Below are positions 46,616-55,033 of a stretch of DNA of 64,000 bases, piece by piece. The position numbers and the translations under genes are program-made. The notes below the pieces were generated by a model, which was not told the origin of the DNA, did no database searches, and saw only the letters and a list, made by a program, of their open reading frames with translations. The stretch spans positions 2,170,001 through 2,234,000 of the forward strand of contig OZ253504.1 of NCBI GenBank assembly GCA_965262235.1, written 5' to 3'. Source of the stretch: CATQGW01 sp965262235. Lineage in GTDB: Bacteria > Chloroflexota > Dehalococcoidia > Bin125. The first letter of the stretch is position 1, and the number at the start of each line of letters is the position of its first letter.

Positions 46616-46713
46616 TGGCGGGAGCGCATGGGAGTCGAACCCACCCGAGACGGTGCGGACCGCCCCGCAACGGTGTTGAAGACCGAGGAGGCCACCGGGC
46701 CCCTTCCGCTCCC
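46616..46713 (-). tRNA. selC: tRNA-Sec (selenocysteine, anticodon UCA)
   Basis: 98 nt including an encoded CCA. Structure read by eye on the minus strand: acceptor GGGAGCG with CGCTCCC (eighth pair G-G mismatched), a long D stem GGGGCC/GGCCTC with a 4-nt loop, anticodon stem CGGT/ACCG with loop CT-TCA-AC (anticodon at 46679-46677), a long variable arm TGCGG/CCGCA, and T arm GTGGG-TTCGACT-CCCAT, then discriminator G and CCA. The 6-bp D stem, long extra arm, UCA anticodon and G discriminator match bacterial tRNA-Sec. It charges with Ser and is converted to Sec by SelA; selA, selB and selD are not in the window. Its target here is the UGA at 31241. Confidence 0.93.
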
Positions 46714-46942
46714 CTGCCTGGCGAGAGTAACCGAGATTTCCTCACCTCCTCGAGAGGCATTCGCAAAACTCGGCATCTCTTCTCTCCCCCCGCTCTGCGG
46801 GGGGAGATGCCGAAGGCAGAGGGGGGCCTGCGGTAACGACTCATTGCCGTCGCTGTATCTGGTCGGACAGGATCGGACCTCCCTGTCCCTACGCGATATC
46901 TCGCCCCGCAGAGCGGGGGAGAGTTGTTCAGAGCATTCCTGG
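46714..46942. repeat. Intergenic region with palindromic dispersed repeats
   Basis: Two palindromic GC-rich cores: CTCCCCCCGC-TCTG-CGGGGGGAG at about 46784-46806 followed by ATGCCGAAGGCAGAGGGG, and a shorter inverted one (CCCCGCAGAGCGGGG) near 46901-46918. They are the same family as 25227, 52770-53000 and 58648. The selC promoter probably lies in 46714-46740. No gene is seen. Confidence 0.5.
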
Positions 46943-47377
46943 TTATCTGGGCGGGAGCTGAGACAGAAACCGCTGCACGGCAACGAGCGCTTCACTAGTT
47001 CCGAGCGTGCTGCTGACGGGAGCGCACCCAGGTTGGCCATCGGGTTCGTCAAACGCTGCATAGAACCGGACCCTGCCGTTCGTCTCGAAGGTCATCGCCA
47101 CGATCCCGGGTGGATCGAGAAACCACTCGATGCTGATGTGCCCAAGCGGGTTGGCGGCGATCCTGGGATCGGGCAGCTTCCAGTTGTCCTCGATCATCCG
47201 GGCGAAGTCGCGCAACGAATTGATCTCGATCGGTTGCTCGCTTGGGTCGTCGTCGTCGAGGCCGAGGAGGTACGCGACACGCTCGGCGACCTTGTCGCCG
47301 TTCAGCTCCCGCAGCCGCGCGACGACCTCATCAGAGTTCGGGTGCGTCGTGGGCGGGTGTTCGCCGGTGGTGGTCAC
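46943..47377 (-). CDS. Conserved hypothetical protein
   Basis: 144 aa. The middle reads WKLPDPRIAANPLGHISIEWF and GIVAMTFETNGRVRFYAAF, a pattern (xGHIxIEW...G.VAM.F...VRF) seen in scattered hypothetical proteins of phages and bacteria. No catalytic motif, signal or span. The GTG start 47377 lacks a good ribosome site, so the start is uncertain; the N-terminal 25 residues are Thr/Pro-rich. It lies between the dispersed repeats and NudL. Confidence 0.55.
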   Translation of the reverse strand: MTTTGEHPPTTHPNSDEVVARLRELNGDKVAERVAYLLGLDDDDPSEQPIEINSLRDFARMIEDNWKLPDPRIAANPLGHISIEWFLDPPGIVAMTFETNGRVRFYAAFDEPDGQPGCAPVSSTLGTSEALVAVQRFLSQLPPR

Positions 47378-47510
47378 AAGGCGTTCCGGTCGTTGATGCC
47401 ATCAGTTGCGATGTGCGTACATCGCTTTGGCGAGAATACGTCGCCGAAGACGATTCGTCCATCGCTGACGGCCCACCCAGGAACGGCCACCAAAGCCGAG
47501 CAACGCGCGG

Positions 47511-48125
47511 CTAGCCGGCCGCCAGCTCCTCCTCAACTTCGTCAAGCAGACGCCCCAGCATCGTGGCGGTGGCGCCGAAGATGCGGTGGCCCTCGAACCA
47601 GTACTCGCGCATCTTGAACGTCGTTCCGTCCTCGCGTTCGCGCTCCTCGTACTGCGTGTTCGCCGGATCGAGCAGGTGCGAGAACGACGGCGTGATCACC
47701 TCCGCGACCTCGATCTCGAGCGGCCGGAAGGGGTACGGCGCGCGGTCGAGCAGGCCCACAAACGGGATCACGTGGAAGTCGGTGATCGTGCGGTAGTGGC
47801 TCTGCTCGCCCAGCACTTCGACATGCTCGGTGCGGATGCCGACCTCCTCGTCGGCCTCGCGTAGCGCGCCGTCGACCGGCGCCTCGCCCGCGTCGAGCGC
47901 GCCGCCGGGAAACGACATCTCACCCTTGTGATGCTCGACGTGCTGGCTGCGCACCGTCAGCACGACCTGCGGATCGTCGTAGGGCAGGATCGCGATCAGC
48001 ACCGCCGCGGCCCAGCTGCCCGTGCCCGTCGCCAGCGTGTGTACCTCGTGACGCGCCGCGACGCGGCGGATCGTCTCGATCATCGGCGCGTCGGGAACCT
48101 CGCTCGCTCGTCGTTCGTCGCTCAC
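47511..48125 (-). CDS. CoA pyrophosphatase (Nudix hydrolase, NudL-like)
   Basis: 204 aa. The NudL hallmark HKGEMSFPGGALDAGE leads into the Nudix box (residues about 74-97, GGALDAGEAPVDGALREADEE in part), with READEEVGI binding Mg. NudL-type enzymes cleave CoA to 4'-phosphopantetheine and 3',5'-ADP, which would recycle or control the CoA pool, fitting a genome rich in CoA transferases. GGAGG 6 nt before GTG 48125 supports the start. It is the last gene of a minus-strand run with the DUF4956 gene. Confidence 0.9.
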   Translation of the reverse strand: MSDERRASEVPDAPMIETIRRVAARHEVHTLATGTGSWAAAVLIAILPYDDPQVVLTVRSQHVEHHKGEMSFPGGALDAGEAPVDGALREADEEVGIRTEHVEVLGEQSHYRTITDFHVIPFVGLLDRAPYPFRPLEIEVAEVITPSFSHLLDPANTQYEEREREDGTTFKMREYWFEGHRIFGATATMLGRLLDEVEEELAAG

Positions 48126-48164
48126 GTCGCGCCTCCTGCTACGCCTCCTGCGGTGCTGCTGACG

Positions 48165-48833
48165 CTAGCCGACGTACAGCTCAGCGCGGGCAGGCGCGAT
48201 CACCTCCGCGAGCGCGGTCTGAAACTCGCCCCAACGGTTGTCGAAGCTCGAGCGGCTGAAGCGCACGTGCAGGCTCGATGTCTCGGCGCTCTGGCTGCTG
48301 CTCTCGTGCTTCATACCCTGCAGATTCGCGTCGAGGAAGCCCAGCAGCGCCGACTCGTGCTGCGCGTAGTCGGCGGCGGGCATCGTGATGATCAGGTCGC
48401 GTCCCGCCGGCAGCAGCGTGCGCAGCGACGAGCCGCTGAGGAAGCGCTGCGCCACGAGCACGAACAGCGCGATCGCGAACAGCAGGCCGACCAGCTCATA
48501 GTTGTAGGTCGCCGCGCCGATCGAGGACGCGATCAGCAGCAGCAGGAAGCCAATCTCGGCCGGGTCCTTGACGGGTGTGCGAAAGCGCACGAACGAGAGC
48601 GCCCCGAGCAGGCCGAGCGAGAGCGGCAGCGAGAACTGGATCGCGATGAACAGCACCGTGATCGCCGGCCCCGCCAGCAGGAAGGTGCGATGCACGCCCG
48701 CCCCGCGGTCCCAATCGCGATAGAAGATCACGTACAGCGCCCACACGGCGACCGACGCCGCCAGCGACACGACCATCGCCAGCCAGAACTCGGAGAACTG
48801 GATTTCCGAAACGGGGCCGAACCACTGGTCCAT
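48165..48833 (-). CDS. DUF4956 membrane protein
   Basis: 222 aa with an N-terminal set of about four membrane spans (FWLAMVVSLAASVAVWALYVIFY, AGPAITVLFIAIQFSLPLSLGLL in part) including SLGLLGALSFVRFRTPVKDPAEIG, the DUF4956 signature. The C-terminal 90 residues are soluble. DUF4956 proteins occur next to VTC-domain and CotH genes across many phyla, suggesting a membrane complex. GGAGG 7 nt before ATG 48833. 39 nt separate it from NudL; it follows the VTC gene by 24 nt. Confidence 0.88.
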   Translation of the reverse strand: MDQWFGPVSEIQFSEFWLAMVVSLAASVAVWALYVIFYRDWDRGAGVHRTFLLAGPAITVLFIAIQFSLPLSLGLLGALSFVRFRTPVKDPAEIGFLLLLIASSIGAATYNYELVGLLFAIALFVLVAQRFLSGSSLRTLLPAGRDLIITMPAADYAQHESALLGFLDANLQGMKHESSSQSAETSSLHVRFSRSSFDNRWGEFQTALAEVIAPARAELYVG

Positions 48834-48857
48834 CAGATGCCTCCGATGCGCTGGGGG

Positions 48858-49598
48858 TCAGACGCCGCCGCGCCAGATCCGCGAGCTGGTCAATTCGACG
48901 GCCGCGGCGTACTTGGAGTGTGCCGCGCGCCTGAGCCCAAGCCGCGCCAGCCCGTCGAGTCGGGCGGGCAACGGTCCAGTCGATTTGAGCTCAAGCACCG
49001 CGCCGTCGGGAACCGCACGCCACACGATCCCGGGTCGCGGAGCGGCGGCGCGGACCCGCGTGTCGAGCGAGACGCGCAGGCCCGAGCCGATGTCGGCCCA
49101 GCGGCGGCGTTCGTAGTGCACCAGCACGAGCGGTTCCACTGTCGGCGCGGCCGGCGCGCCGAGTTCGCGCAGGGCCTCAGTCAGTTGCTCGCGGCGCGGC
49201 AGGCGGATGCCCGCTGCCAGCATCGGACCGTCGTCGATGCTCAGATGCAATCGCTGCTTGCTGCCGACCGCACCCTCGCGATGCTTCAGTTCGAGCCAGG
49301 CGCTAAAGCTGCCCGCCTCCGCGTCAACAGGGTCGTCGTACCAGCGCAGCCGCAGCTTCGTCTTGCCCCAGAAGCCGTCAGCCGCCTCCCAATAAGCGTC
49401 AAGCGACGGCGTGTCGTAGTAGCAGGAGGTGATCGTCCCCCGCGGGTAGTCGCGGTCGGGCGGCACGCGCGCCGAAATCCAGGCGGCGATCAGCGCCGCG
49501 CGGGTCTCCGCTACGGGGTACTTCCGCTCCTCGCGCGTCGACGACCTGGCCCGGCGGTCCGCTGCGTCAGCTGGCTGGGGCCGCGTCTGGAGCGCCAT
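48858..49598 (-). CDS. VTC domain protein (polyphosphate polymerase-like)
   Basis: 246 aa. The beta-barrel tunnel domain of VTC4 is recognised by RSSTREERKYPVAET, ITSCYYDTPSLDAYWEA, KLRLRWYDDP, WLELKHREGAVGSKQR, VLVHYERRRWADIGSGLRVSLD (in part) and GAVLELKSTG. In yeast this domain makes inorganic polyphosphate from ATP. Basic residues (Lys25, Arg and Lys above) line the tunnel. It starts leaderless at ATG 49598, 6 nt after TAACAT. It is divergent from CotH (49 nt between starts) and cotranscribed with DUF4956. Confidence 0.9.
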   Translation of the reverse strand: MALQTRPQPADAADRRARSSTREERKYPVAETRAALIAAWISARVPPDRDYPRGTITSCYYDTPSLDAYWEAADGFWGKTKLRLRWYDDPVDAEAGSFSAWLELKHREGAVGSKQRLHLSIDDGPMLAAGIRLPRREQLTEALRELGAPAAPTVEPLVLVHYERRRWADIGSGLRVSLDTRVRAAAPRPGIVWRAVPDGAVLELKSTGPLPARLDGLARLGLRRAAHSKYAAAVELTSSRIWRGGV

Positions 49599-49604
49599 TT
49601 CCGG

Positions 49605-49610
49605 ATGTTA
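49605..49610 (-). promoter_or_regulatory. -10 box for leaderless VTC gene
   Basis: Minus strand TAACAT, then CCGGAA and ATG 49598. Confidence 0.5.
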
Positions 49611-49647
49611 ACATGGGGTCAACGAGCCCACGCCCGAGATTCCCGGC

Positions 49648-51135
49648 ATGCCCAAACGCGCTCTCCTCGCCCTGCTCGCCGCCGCCGCCGTGCTGGCTGC
49701 GGTGATCGGCATTGCGGCATCGAGCGACTCCAACCGGGCCCCGCCGGATCTCGGAGCCGACGTGGTGCGCTTCGGCGTCAATCAGGAGCGCAGCGACGCA
49801 CGCGGCTACGTCTTCGACATCGAGCAGGTGCGGACTTACTCGATCGAGATCGACGAGGCGGAGTTCGAGCGCCTGCAGCAGAACCCGCGCGCCGAGCAGT
49901 ACGTGCGAGCGCGAATCCGGCTCGACGACGAGCTCTGGGAAGACGTCGGCGTCCGCTACAAGGGCTTCTACGGCCTGCTCTTCACCTGCTTCGACGAGCG
50001 CGGCGCCCAGCTCTGCAAGAAGCTCGCCTACAAGGTCAAGTTCAATGAATACGAGCCGCGCCGGCGCTTCCACGGGATGAAGCGGCTCAACTTCCACCCG
50101 ATGAAGGACGACGAAGCGCAGATGCGCGAGGTGCTCACCTATCAGCTGTTCCGCGACGCGGGCGTCGCCGCTCCGCGGGCTGTCTTCGCGCGGCTCGAGC
50201 TGAACGGCAAACCGCTCGGGCTGTTCACACTGACTGAGGACATCGACGACCGCTTCATCGCCGACCGCTTCGACGACGGCGGCGCGGGCGTGCTCTACAA
50301 GGAGGTCTGGCCGACCAGCTCGCGCACCGCGCTCGACATCGCCGAGATCGAGGGCAAGGTCGGCGTCAACGCGTCCGCACAGGGCGCCGCCGACCTGCCC
50401 GAGAACGCCCGCCTGCCGGTCGGTCTGGCCGAGGCGGTGGCGCGCAATCCCAACGACCGGCCCGCGACAGGCTTCGTGGACTTTGCCCGTGAGCTGCTGG
50501 CCCATGAGGACGATCCCGCCGCGCGGCTCGCGGCGCTGGAACGGCAGCTCAGCGATATCGACGCCTTCTGGGCCTACCTCGCGGTCGACCGCCTGACCGA
50601 CAACTGGGACGGGATCGTCGCCTGGTACTGCGTGCCCGAGTGCCAGAACCACAACTACTTCTGGTACGAGAATTCGCGCGGCGGCGGGTTCACGCTGATC
50701 CCCTGGGATGTTGAGCACAGCTGGCGCGACCCCAGCCCGATCCGCACCTACTTCGGTATGCCCGACTGGGATGACCTGCATCGCAGCTGCCGGATCCGCA
50801 AGGTCTTCTGGGACCTCGACGCGATCGCGCCGTTCTGCGACCCGCTGATCGGCGCAGCCGTCACGCAGGGCTGGGCTGAGTACATCGCCGCGTCGCGCAC
50901 GCTGCTCGAGCAGCTCTACCCGCTCGAGCTGCTGCACCAACGCATCGACGAGCTGGCCGCGATCATCGAGCCGCACGTCATCGAGGACCAGGCCGGCCCC
51001 GGCGAGCGCACCTGGCGCGCCGCCGTGGAACTGCTGCATAGTGAGGTCGAGGCGCGCTTCACCTATATCGCCGACAAGATCGCAGAATGGGACGCGCAAC
51101 AGAGCGACGCGCTGCAAGGGGACGACGATGCCTGA
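49648..51135 (+). CDS. CotH kinase-like protein, secreted or membrane-anchored
   Basis: 495 aa. A signal/anchor segment (ALLALLAAAAVLAAVIGIAA, about 5-24) precedes the CotH fold, an atypical protein kinase first described for Bacillus spore coat and fungal adhesins. Key blocks are VRYKGFYGLLFTCFD, KLAYKVKFNEYEPRRRFHGMKRLNF (in part), LTYQLFRDAGVAAPRA, FTLTEDIDDRFI, VDRLTDNWDGIVAW, and PWDVEHSW for metal binding. It faces VTC/DUF4956 divergently, in a gene trio seen in other phyla. Stop overlaps the next start by 8 nt. Confidence 0.9.
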   Translation: MPKRALLALLAAAAVLAAVIGIAASSDSNRAPPDLGADVVRFGVNQERSDARGYVFDIEQVRTYSIEIDEAEFERLQQNPRAEQYVRARIRLDDELWEDVGVRYKGFYGLLFTCFDERGAQLCKKLAYKVKFNEYEPRRRFHGMKRLNFHPMKDDEAQMREVLTYQLFRDAGVAAPRAVFARLELNGKPLGLFTLTEDIDDRFIADRFDDGGAGVLYKEVWPTSSRTALDIAEIEGKVGVNASAQGAADLPENARLPVGLAEAVARNPNDRPATGFVDFARELLAHEDDPAARLAALERQLSDIDAFWAYLAVDRLTDNWDGIVAWYCVPECQNHNYFWYENSRGGGFTLIPWDVEHSWRDPSPIRTYFGMPDWDDLHRSCRIRKVFWDLDAIAPFCDPLIGAAVTQGWAEYIAASRTLLEQLYPLELLHQRIDELAAIIEPHVIEDQAGPGERTWRAAVELLHSEVEARFTYIADKIAEWDAQQSDALQGDDDA

Positions 51136-52711
51136 CCTGATCATCCGTGGCGGCGCGATCGTCGACGGCTCCGGTTCGCCCGCGTACGTCGCGGACCTGG
51201 CCGTGGACGGCGACCGAATCAGCTCCATCGGCGACCTCAGCGCTCAGCACGCCGCGCGCGAGATCGACGGGCGCGGCCTCACCGTCGCGCCCGGCTGGAT
51301 CGACACGCACGCCCACTCCGACGGCATCCTGCTGCACGAGCCGCAGCACGCCAGCGGCCTGCTGCAGGGCGTGACGACGGAGATCATCACCCAGGACGGC
51401 CTCTCCTACGCCCCGCTCTCCGGCGAAAACCTCGCCTCCTACGGCCGCTACCTCGCGGGACTGCTGGGGCCGCCGCCGGTCGGGCTCGACATGTCCAGCA
51501 TCGCCGCGATGCGCGAGCACTACGAAGGCAAGGGCTGCAACGTCGCCGTGCTCGCGCCGCATGGCCCGATCCGCCTCTCCAGCGTCGGCTTCCGCGACAT
51601 CCCGCTGGTCGGCGAGGGCCTGGCGGAGGCCCAGCGGCTGATCGCCGAGAGCCTTGAGCAGGGCGCGCTCGGCTTCTCGACCGGGCTCTCCTACTACCCG
51701 AACTCCTACAGCGACACCGAGGAGCTGGTCGCGCTCAACGAGACGGTCGCCCGGCACGGCGGCGTCTACGTCGTGCATGTGCGCAATCACAACAACGACC
51801 GCGCACCCGGCGGCACCGGCATCACCGAGGCGCTCGAGGTGGGCCGCCGCACCGGCGTCGCGGTCCATGTCTCCCACTACCGCACGCATCCCCCCAACGC
51901 CGGCCAGGTCGCCGAGCTGATGGAGGAGATCGACGCCGCCAAGGCCGACGGCATCGATGTCACGCTGGAGACCTACCCCTACGCCGCCGCCGCGACCGTG
52001 CCGGGCTACTTCCTGGCCGGCGAGTTCCACGAGGGCGGGATCGACGCGCTGCTCGAGCGGCTGGCCGACCCCGAGCTGCGCCCACGCTTGCTCGAATCGA
52101 TGCGCACGCTCTTCCCCGGAGCGCTCGAGGGCTCAGCCTGGACCTGGATCGACCATCCACGCCTGCGACGCTTCGAGGGCATGGCGATGGCCGACGCCGC
52201 AGCCGAGCAGGGCTTGAGCGTCGAAGAGCATGTGCTCGAAACCATCCTCGAGGCCGGGCTGGCCTGCGGCTTCCGCCATCAGCCGCCCGCCAGTGTGACC
52301 GTTACGCGCCAGGTCGAGGCCGACGTGATCCAGCTGCTCAGCCGCGCCGACTACATGGTCGGCAGCGACGGCATCCCCTTCACCGGCGGCATGCCGCACC
52401 CCCGCGCCTATGGCACGTTCGCACGGATCATGGGCCGGCTGCGCCGTCGCCACGGCGTCCCGATCGAGCATCTCGTCCGCGGCATGACCGGCCTGGCCGC
52501 CGAACGCTTCAGGATCATCGACCGTGGCGTGCTGCGCGAGGGCGCGTTCGCCGACATCACCGTCTTCAACGCCGACACGATCATGGACGGCGCATCGTTC
52601 GAAGACCCCAAGGCCGAGCCCTCGGGGATCGACTACGTGCTCGTCAACGGGCAGCTCGCCGTCGACGCCGGCAAGGTCACAGGCGTGCTCGCCGGGCGCG
52701 CGGTGCCCTGA
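51128..52711 (+). CDS. N-acyl-D-amino-acid deacylase-like amidohydrolase
   Basis: 527 aa, the length and layout of D-aminoacylase (DAA)-type enzymes. Metal site: DTHAHSDGILL (His-x-His), GFSTGLSYYPNSY, VVHVRNHNND, and the second His in HVSHY; GSDGIPFTGGMPHPRAYGTF carries the metal-ligand Asp and C-terminal LREGAFADITVFN ends the sandwich domain. It probably removes acyl groups from D-amino acids or related amides, possibly of wall origin. Start ATG 51128 is inside the end of cotH, so translation is coupled. Its stop is followed by a repeat region. Confidence 0.88.
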   Translation: MPDLIIRGGAIVDGSGSPAYVADLAVDGDRISSIGDLSAQHAAREIDGRGLTVAPGWIDTHAHSDGILLHEPQHASGLLQGVTTEIITQDGLSYAPLSGENLASYGRYLAGLLGPPPVGLDMSSIAAMREHYEGKGCNVAVLAPHGPIRLSSVGFRDIPLVGEGLAEAQRLIAESLEQGALGFSTGLSYYPNSYSDTEELVALNETVARHGGVYVVHVRNHNNDRAPGGTGITEALEVGRRTGVAVHVSHYRTHPPNAGQVAELMEEIDAAKADGIDVTLETYPYAAAATVPGYFLAGEFHEGGIDALLERLADPELRPRLLESMRTLFPGALEGSAWTWIDHPRLRRFEGMAMADAAAEQGLSVEEHVLETILEAGLACGFRHQPPASVTVTRQVEADVIQLLSRADYMVGSDGIPFTGGMPHPRAYGTFARIMGRLRRRHGVPIEHLVRGMTGLAAERFRIIDRGVLREGAFADITVFNADTIMDGASFEDPKAEPSGIDYVLVNGQLAVDAGKVTGVLAGRAVP

Positions 52712-53003
52712 ACAATGCTGACCAATTCCTGACCGACGCTGACCGCCCACTAAGAATCCACCGAACAAGTCGAACCCCATCTCCCCCCGCAAAGCGGGGG
52801 GGGAGAGGTCCCGTAGAGATCCCATCTCCCCCTGCAAAGCGAAGGGAGATGTCAAGTAGAGATCCCATCTCCCCCCGCTCTGCGGGGGGAGATGTCACGG
52901 AGTGACAGAGGGGGGCCCCGCTCCCCCGCGGTCAGCACCGAGCCCCCCTCTGCCTGCGGCATCTCCCCCCGCAAAGCGGGGGGAGAGGTATCCAGAGCGC
53001 TAC
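52712..53003. repeat. Intergenic cluster of GC-rich palindromic repeats
   Basis: Four palindromes of the dispersed family stand in a row: CCCCCCGCAAAGCGGGGGG near 52784-52803, a degenerate CCCCTGCAAAGCGAAGGG near 52829, CCCCCCGCTCTGCGGGGGG near 52870-52890, and CCCCCCGCAAAGCGGGGGG near 52966-52985. Direct repeats of AGAGATCCCATCTCC lie between. No gene or promoter is seen. As the two flanking genes converge, these hairpins may double as terminators. Confidence 0.75.
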
Positions 53004-54239
53004 TTACTGCACGACGCCCTCGATCAGCAGTTCGGTGAATTCGTCCTCGCTGTACCCGAGCAGCTCCCGGTAGACAAACTCACTGTCCTGCCCCAGCAGC
53101 GGCGCGTGCGCGGGCCGCTGCGGCGGCGTGTCCGACAGCCGCCAGGCCGGGCTCTCGTAGCTCGCAGCGCCGACCACCGGATGGTCGCTGCGCCACCAGT
53201 GCTCGCGGTGCGCGAGCTGCGCGTCCTCGTGGGCGTCCTGCATCGTCGCCACGCGATGCGCCGGAACGCCGACAGCCTGTAGCGCCCGCTCGACCTCGTC
53301 GACCGTTCGCGACGAGGTCCACGCCGAGATCAGCGCCTCCAGCTCGTCCTGCGCCGCCAGCCGCTGCACAGACTCCCGATACCGCGAGTCCTCGGCGAGC
53401 ACCTCGCCCGAGATCGCCAGCGCCAGCGCCAGCCACTCGTCGTCGCTCGTCACCGCGATGGCGCACCATCGGTCGTCCCCGACGCAGGGGAAGACGCCGT
53501 GCGGCGCGTGTTGCAGGTCGCGGTTGCCCAGCGGCTGATGCACCCGACCCGTGTTCAGCGCGTCGATCAGACCGGCGTCGAGGATCACGGTCGACGCCTC
53601 GAGCTGCGAGACATCGATGTACTGCCCCTCACCCGTGCGCCGGCGATGATCGAGCGCCGCGAGTAGCGCGACGATCGACACGTGCGTGGCGATCCAGTCG
53701 GTGTAGGCGACGCCCGTCCCCACCGGCGCGCGGTCCGGCCAGCCCGTTATCGCCGTGACCCCCGCGGTCGCCTGCAGCGTGAGGCCGAAGCCGCGGAATC
53801 CGGCGTGCGGGCCGGTCTGGCCCTCCATCGACATCGAGGCCATGATCAGGTCCGGCCGCACCTGCCGCAGTTCATCCCACCCCAGCCCGATGCGGTTGAG
53901 GAAGCCCGGCGCGAACGACTCGGTCACCACATCGCTCACCGCGACGAGCCGCTTGGCCACCTCGACCGCGCGCGGGTGCTGCAGGTTCAGCGCCATGCCC
54001 AGCTTGCCGCGGTTGAACTTCGCGAAATAGGCGCTGGCGTCGATCGAGCCTTCCCCGGCCGGGCGCGGGCCGCTGGAGCGGAAGGTGTCGGGTTTCAGCG
54101 ACGACTCGATCCGCACGACCTCCGCGCCGTGAAACGCCATCTGCATCGTCGCGTTCGGCCCGACGCCGACCCAGGCGAAGTCGGCGATCCGCACGCCCTC
54201 GAAGACACGCAGCGCGTCGGGACGTTCGGCGTCGGTCAT
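53004..54239 (-). CDS. CaiB/BaiF family CoA transferase
   Basis: 411 aa, single-domain class III CoA transferase. The N-terminus LRVFEGVRIADFAWVGVGPN, GAEVVRIESSLKPDTFR, and KFNRGKLGMALNLQHPRAVEV (in part) are diagnostic. Start ATG 54239 overlaps the stop of the enoyl-CoA hydratase gene (TGATG). It is the last gene of a CaiB-ECH-CaiB operon (56226 to 53004), which points to one pathway where an acid is activated by CoA transfer and then hydrated or isomerised. Confidence 0.92.
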   Translation of the reverse strand: MTDAERPDALRVFEGVRIADFAWVGVGPNATMQMAFHGAEVVRIESSLKPDTFRSSGPRPAGEGSIDASAYFAKFNRGKLGMALNLQHPRAVEVAKRLVAVSDVVTESFAPGFLNRIGLGWDELRQVRPDLIMASMSMEGQTGPHAGFRGFGLTLQATAGVTAITGWPDRAPVGTGVAYTDWIATHVSIVALLAALDHRRRTGEGQYIDVSQLEASTVILDAGLIDALNTGRVHQPLGNRDLQHAPHGVFPCVGDDRWCAIAVTSDDEWLALALAISGEVLAEDSRYRESVQRLAAQDELEALISAWTSSRTVDEVERALQAVGVPAHRVATMQDAHEDAQLAHREHWWRSDHPVVGAASYESPAWRLSDTPPQRPAHAPLLGQDSEFVYRELLGYSEDEFTELLIEGVVQ

Positions 54240-55033
54240 CAGCGGCCCTGGAAGCTCGGCTGGCGGTTCTCGATGAAGGCCCGCGCGCCTTCGCGGGCGT
54301 CCAACGAGCCGCGCAGCCACGCCTGGTTCAGCTCCTCGAGCTGCGCCTGCTCCGCTGCGTCGTTATAGAGCGCGGCGTAGACCGCCCGCTTGGTCAGGGC
54401 GGTCGCGAACGGGGCGTTTGCGGCGAGCCGATCGGCGAGGGCCAACGCCGCCGGCATCAGCTCGTCGTGCGGGTGCACCTGATTCACGATGCCCAGCTCG
54501 AGCGCCCGGCTCGCCTCGATCGGGTCCGCCGTCCAGAAGATCTCGAGCGCGCGGGAGTGTCCCGCCAGCCGTGTGAGCGACCAGCTGCCGGCCCAGTCGG
54601 GCGCGAGTCCGCGCCGGATAAACGCCGGGTGCAGACGCGCGCGGTCCGACATCAGCCGGATGTCGCAGGCCAGCGAGATCGCGAAGCCGGCGCCGGCGGC
54701 CGCCCCATTGATCGCGGCGATCACGGGAATTTCGAGCCGCTGCAGCTCCGCCGCGAAGCCGTAGCGCAGTTCGGTCGACGCCAGACCCGTCTGAGCTTCC
54801 TCCGCAGCCCGCTCCTCGCGGTTCGACATGTCTGCGCCCGAGCAGAAGCCCCGGCCGGCGCCGGTGATCACCAGCCCGCGGGCGTCGCCGTCGGCGGTCA
54901 GCTCGGCCGCCAGCTCGCGCAGCCCCGAGCGCATTCCGGCGTCGAGCGCGTTGAGCTTCTCGGGCCGGTTGAGCGTCGCGACCACGACGCCGTTACCGCG
55001 CCGTTCGACCAGCAGGGATTCGTTCTCGTTCAT
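54239..55033 (-). CDS. Enoyl-CoA hydratase/isomerase family protein
   Basis: 264 aa crotonase fold: VVVATLNRPEKLNALDAGMR, the oxyanion block GAGRGFCSGADMS, AAINGAAAGAGFAISLACDI and FIRRGLAPDWAGSWSLTRL. The typical active-site Glu pair is not present: the second is replaced by Asp of LAPDWAGSW, which is common in PaaG/1,2-epoxyphenylacetyl-CoA isomerase-type members (PaaG carries D136). A PaaG-like isomerase or hydratase is therefore plausible. ATG 55033 overlaps the stop of the CaiB gene upstream (ATGA). Middle gene of CaiB-ECH-CaiB. Confidence 0.9.
   Translation of the reverse strand: MNENESLLVERRGNGVVVATLNRPEKLNALDAGMRSGLRELAAELTADGDARGLVITGAGRGFCSGADMSNREERAAEEAQTGLASTELRYGFAAELQRLEIPVIAAINGAAAGAGFAISLACDIRLMSDRARLHPAFIRRGLAPDWAGSWSLTRLAGHSRALEIFWTADPIEASRALELGIVNQVHPHDELMPAALALADRLAANAPFATALTKRAVYAALYNDAAEQAQLEELNQAWLRGSLDAREGARAFIENRQPSFQGR

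Noticed and set aside
46628..47617. 329-codon open frame over the tRNA-Sec and repeats
   Set aside because: It reads through a structured tRNA gene and palindromic repeats and is antisense to the hypothetical gene at 46943.
47928..50048. 706-codon open frame on the plus strand across DUF4956 and VTC
   Set aside because: It crosses three well-supported genes on the minus strand and continues out of frame into cotH; an effect of high GC.
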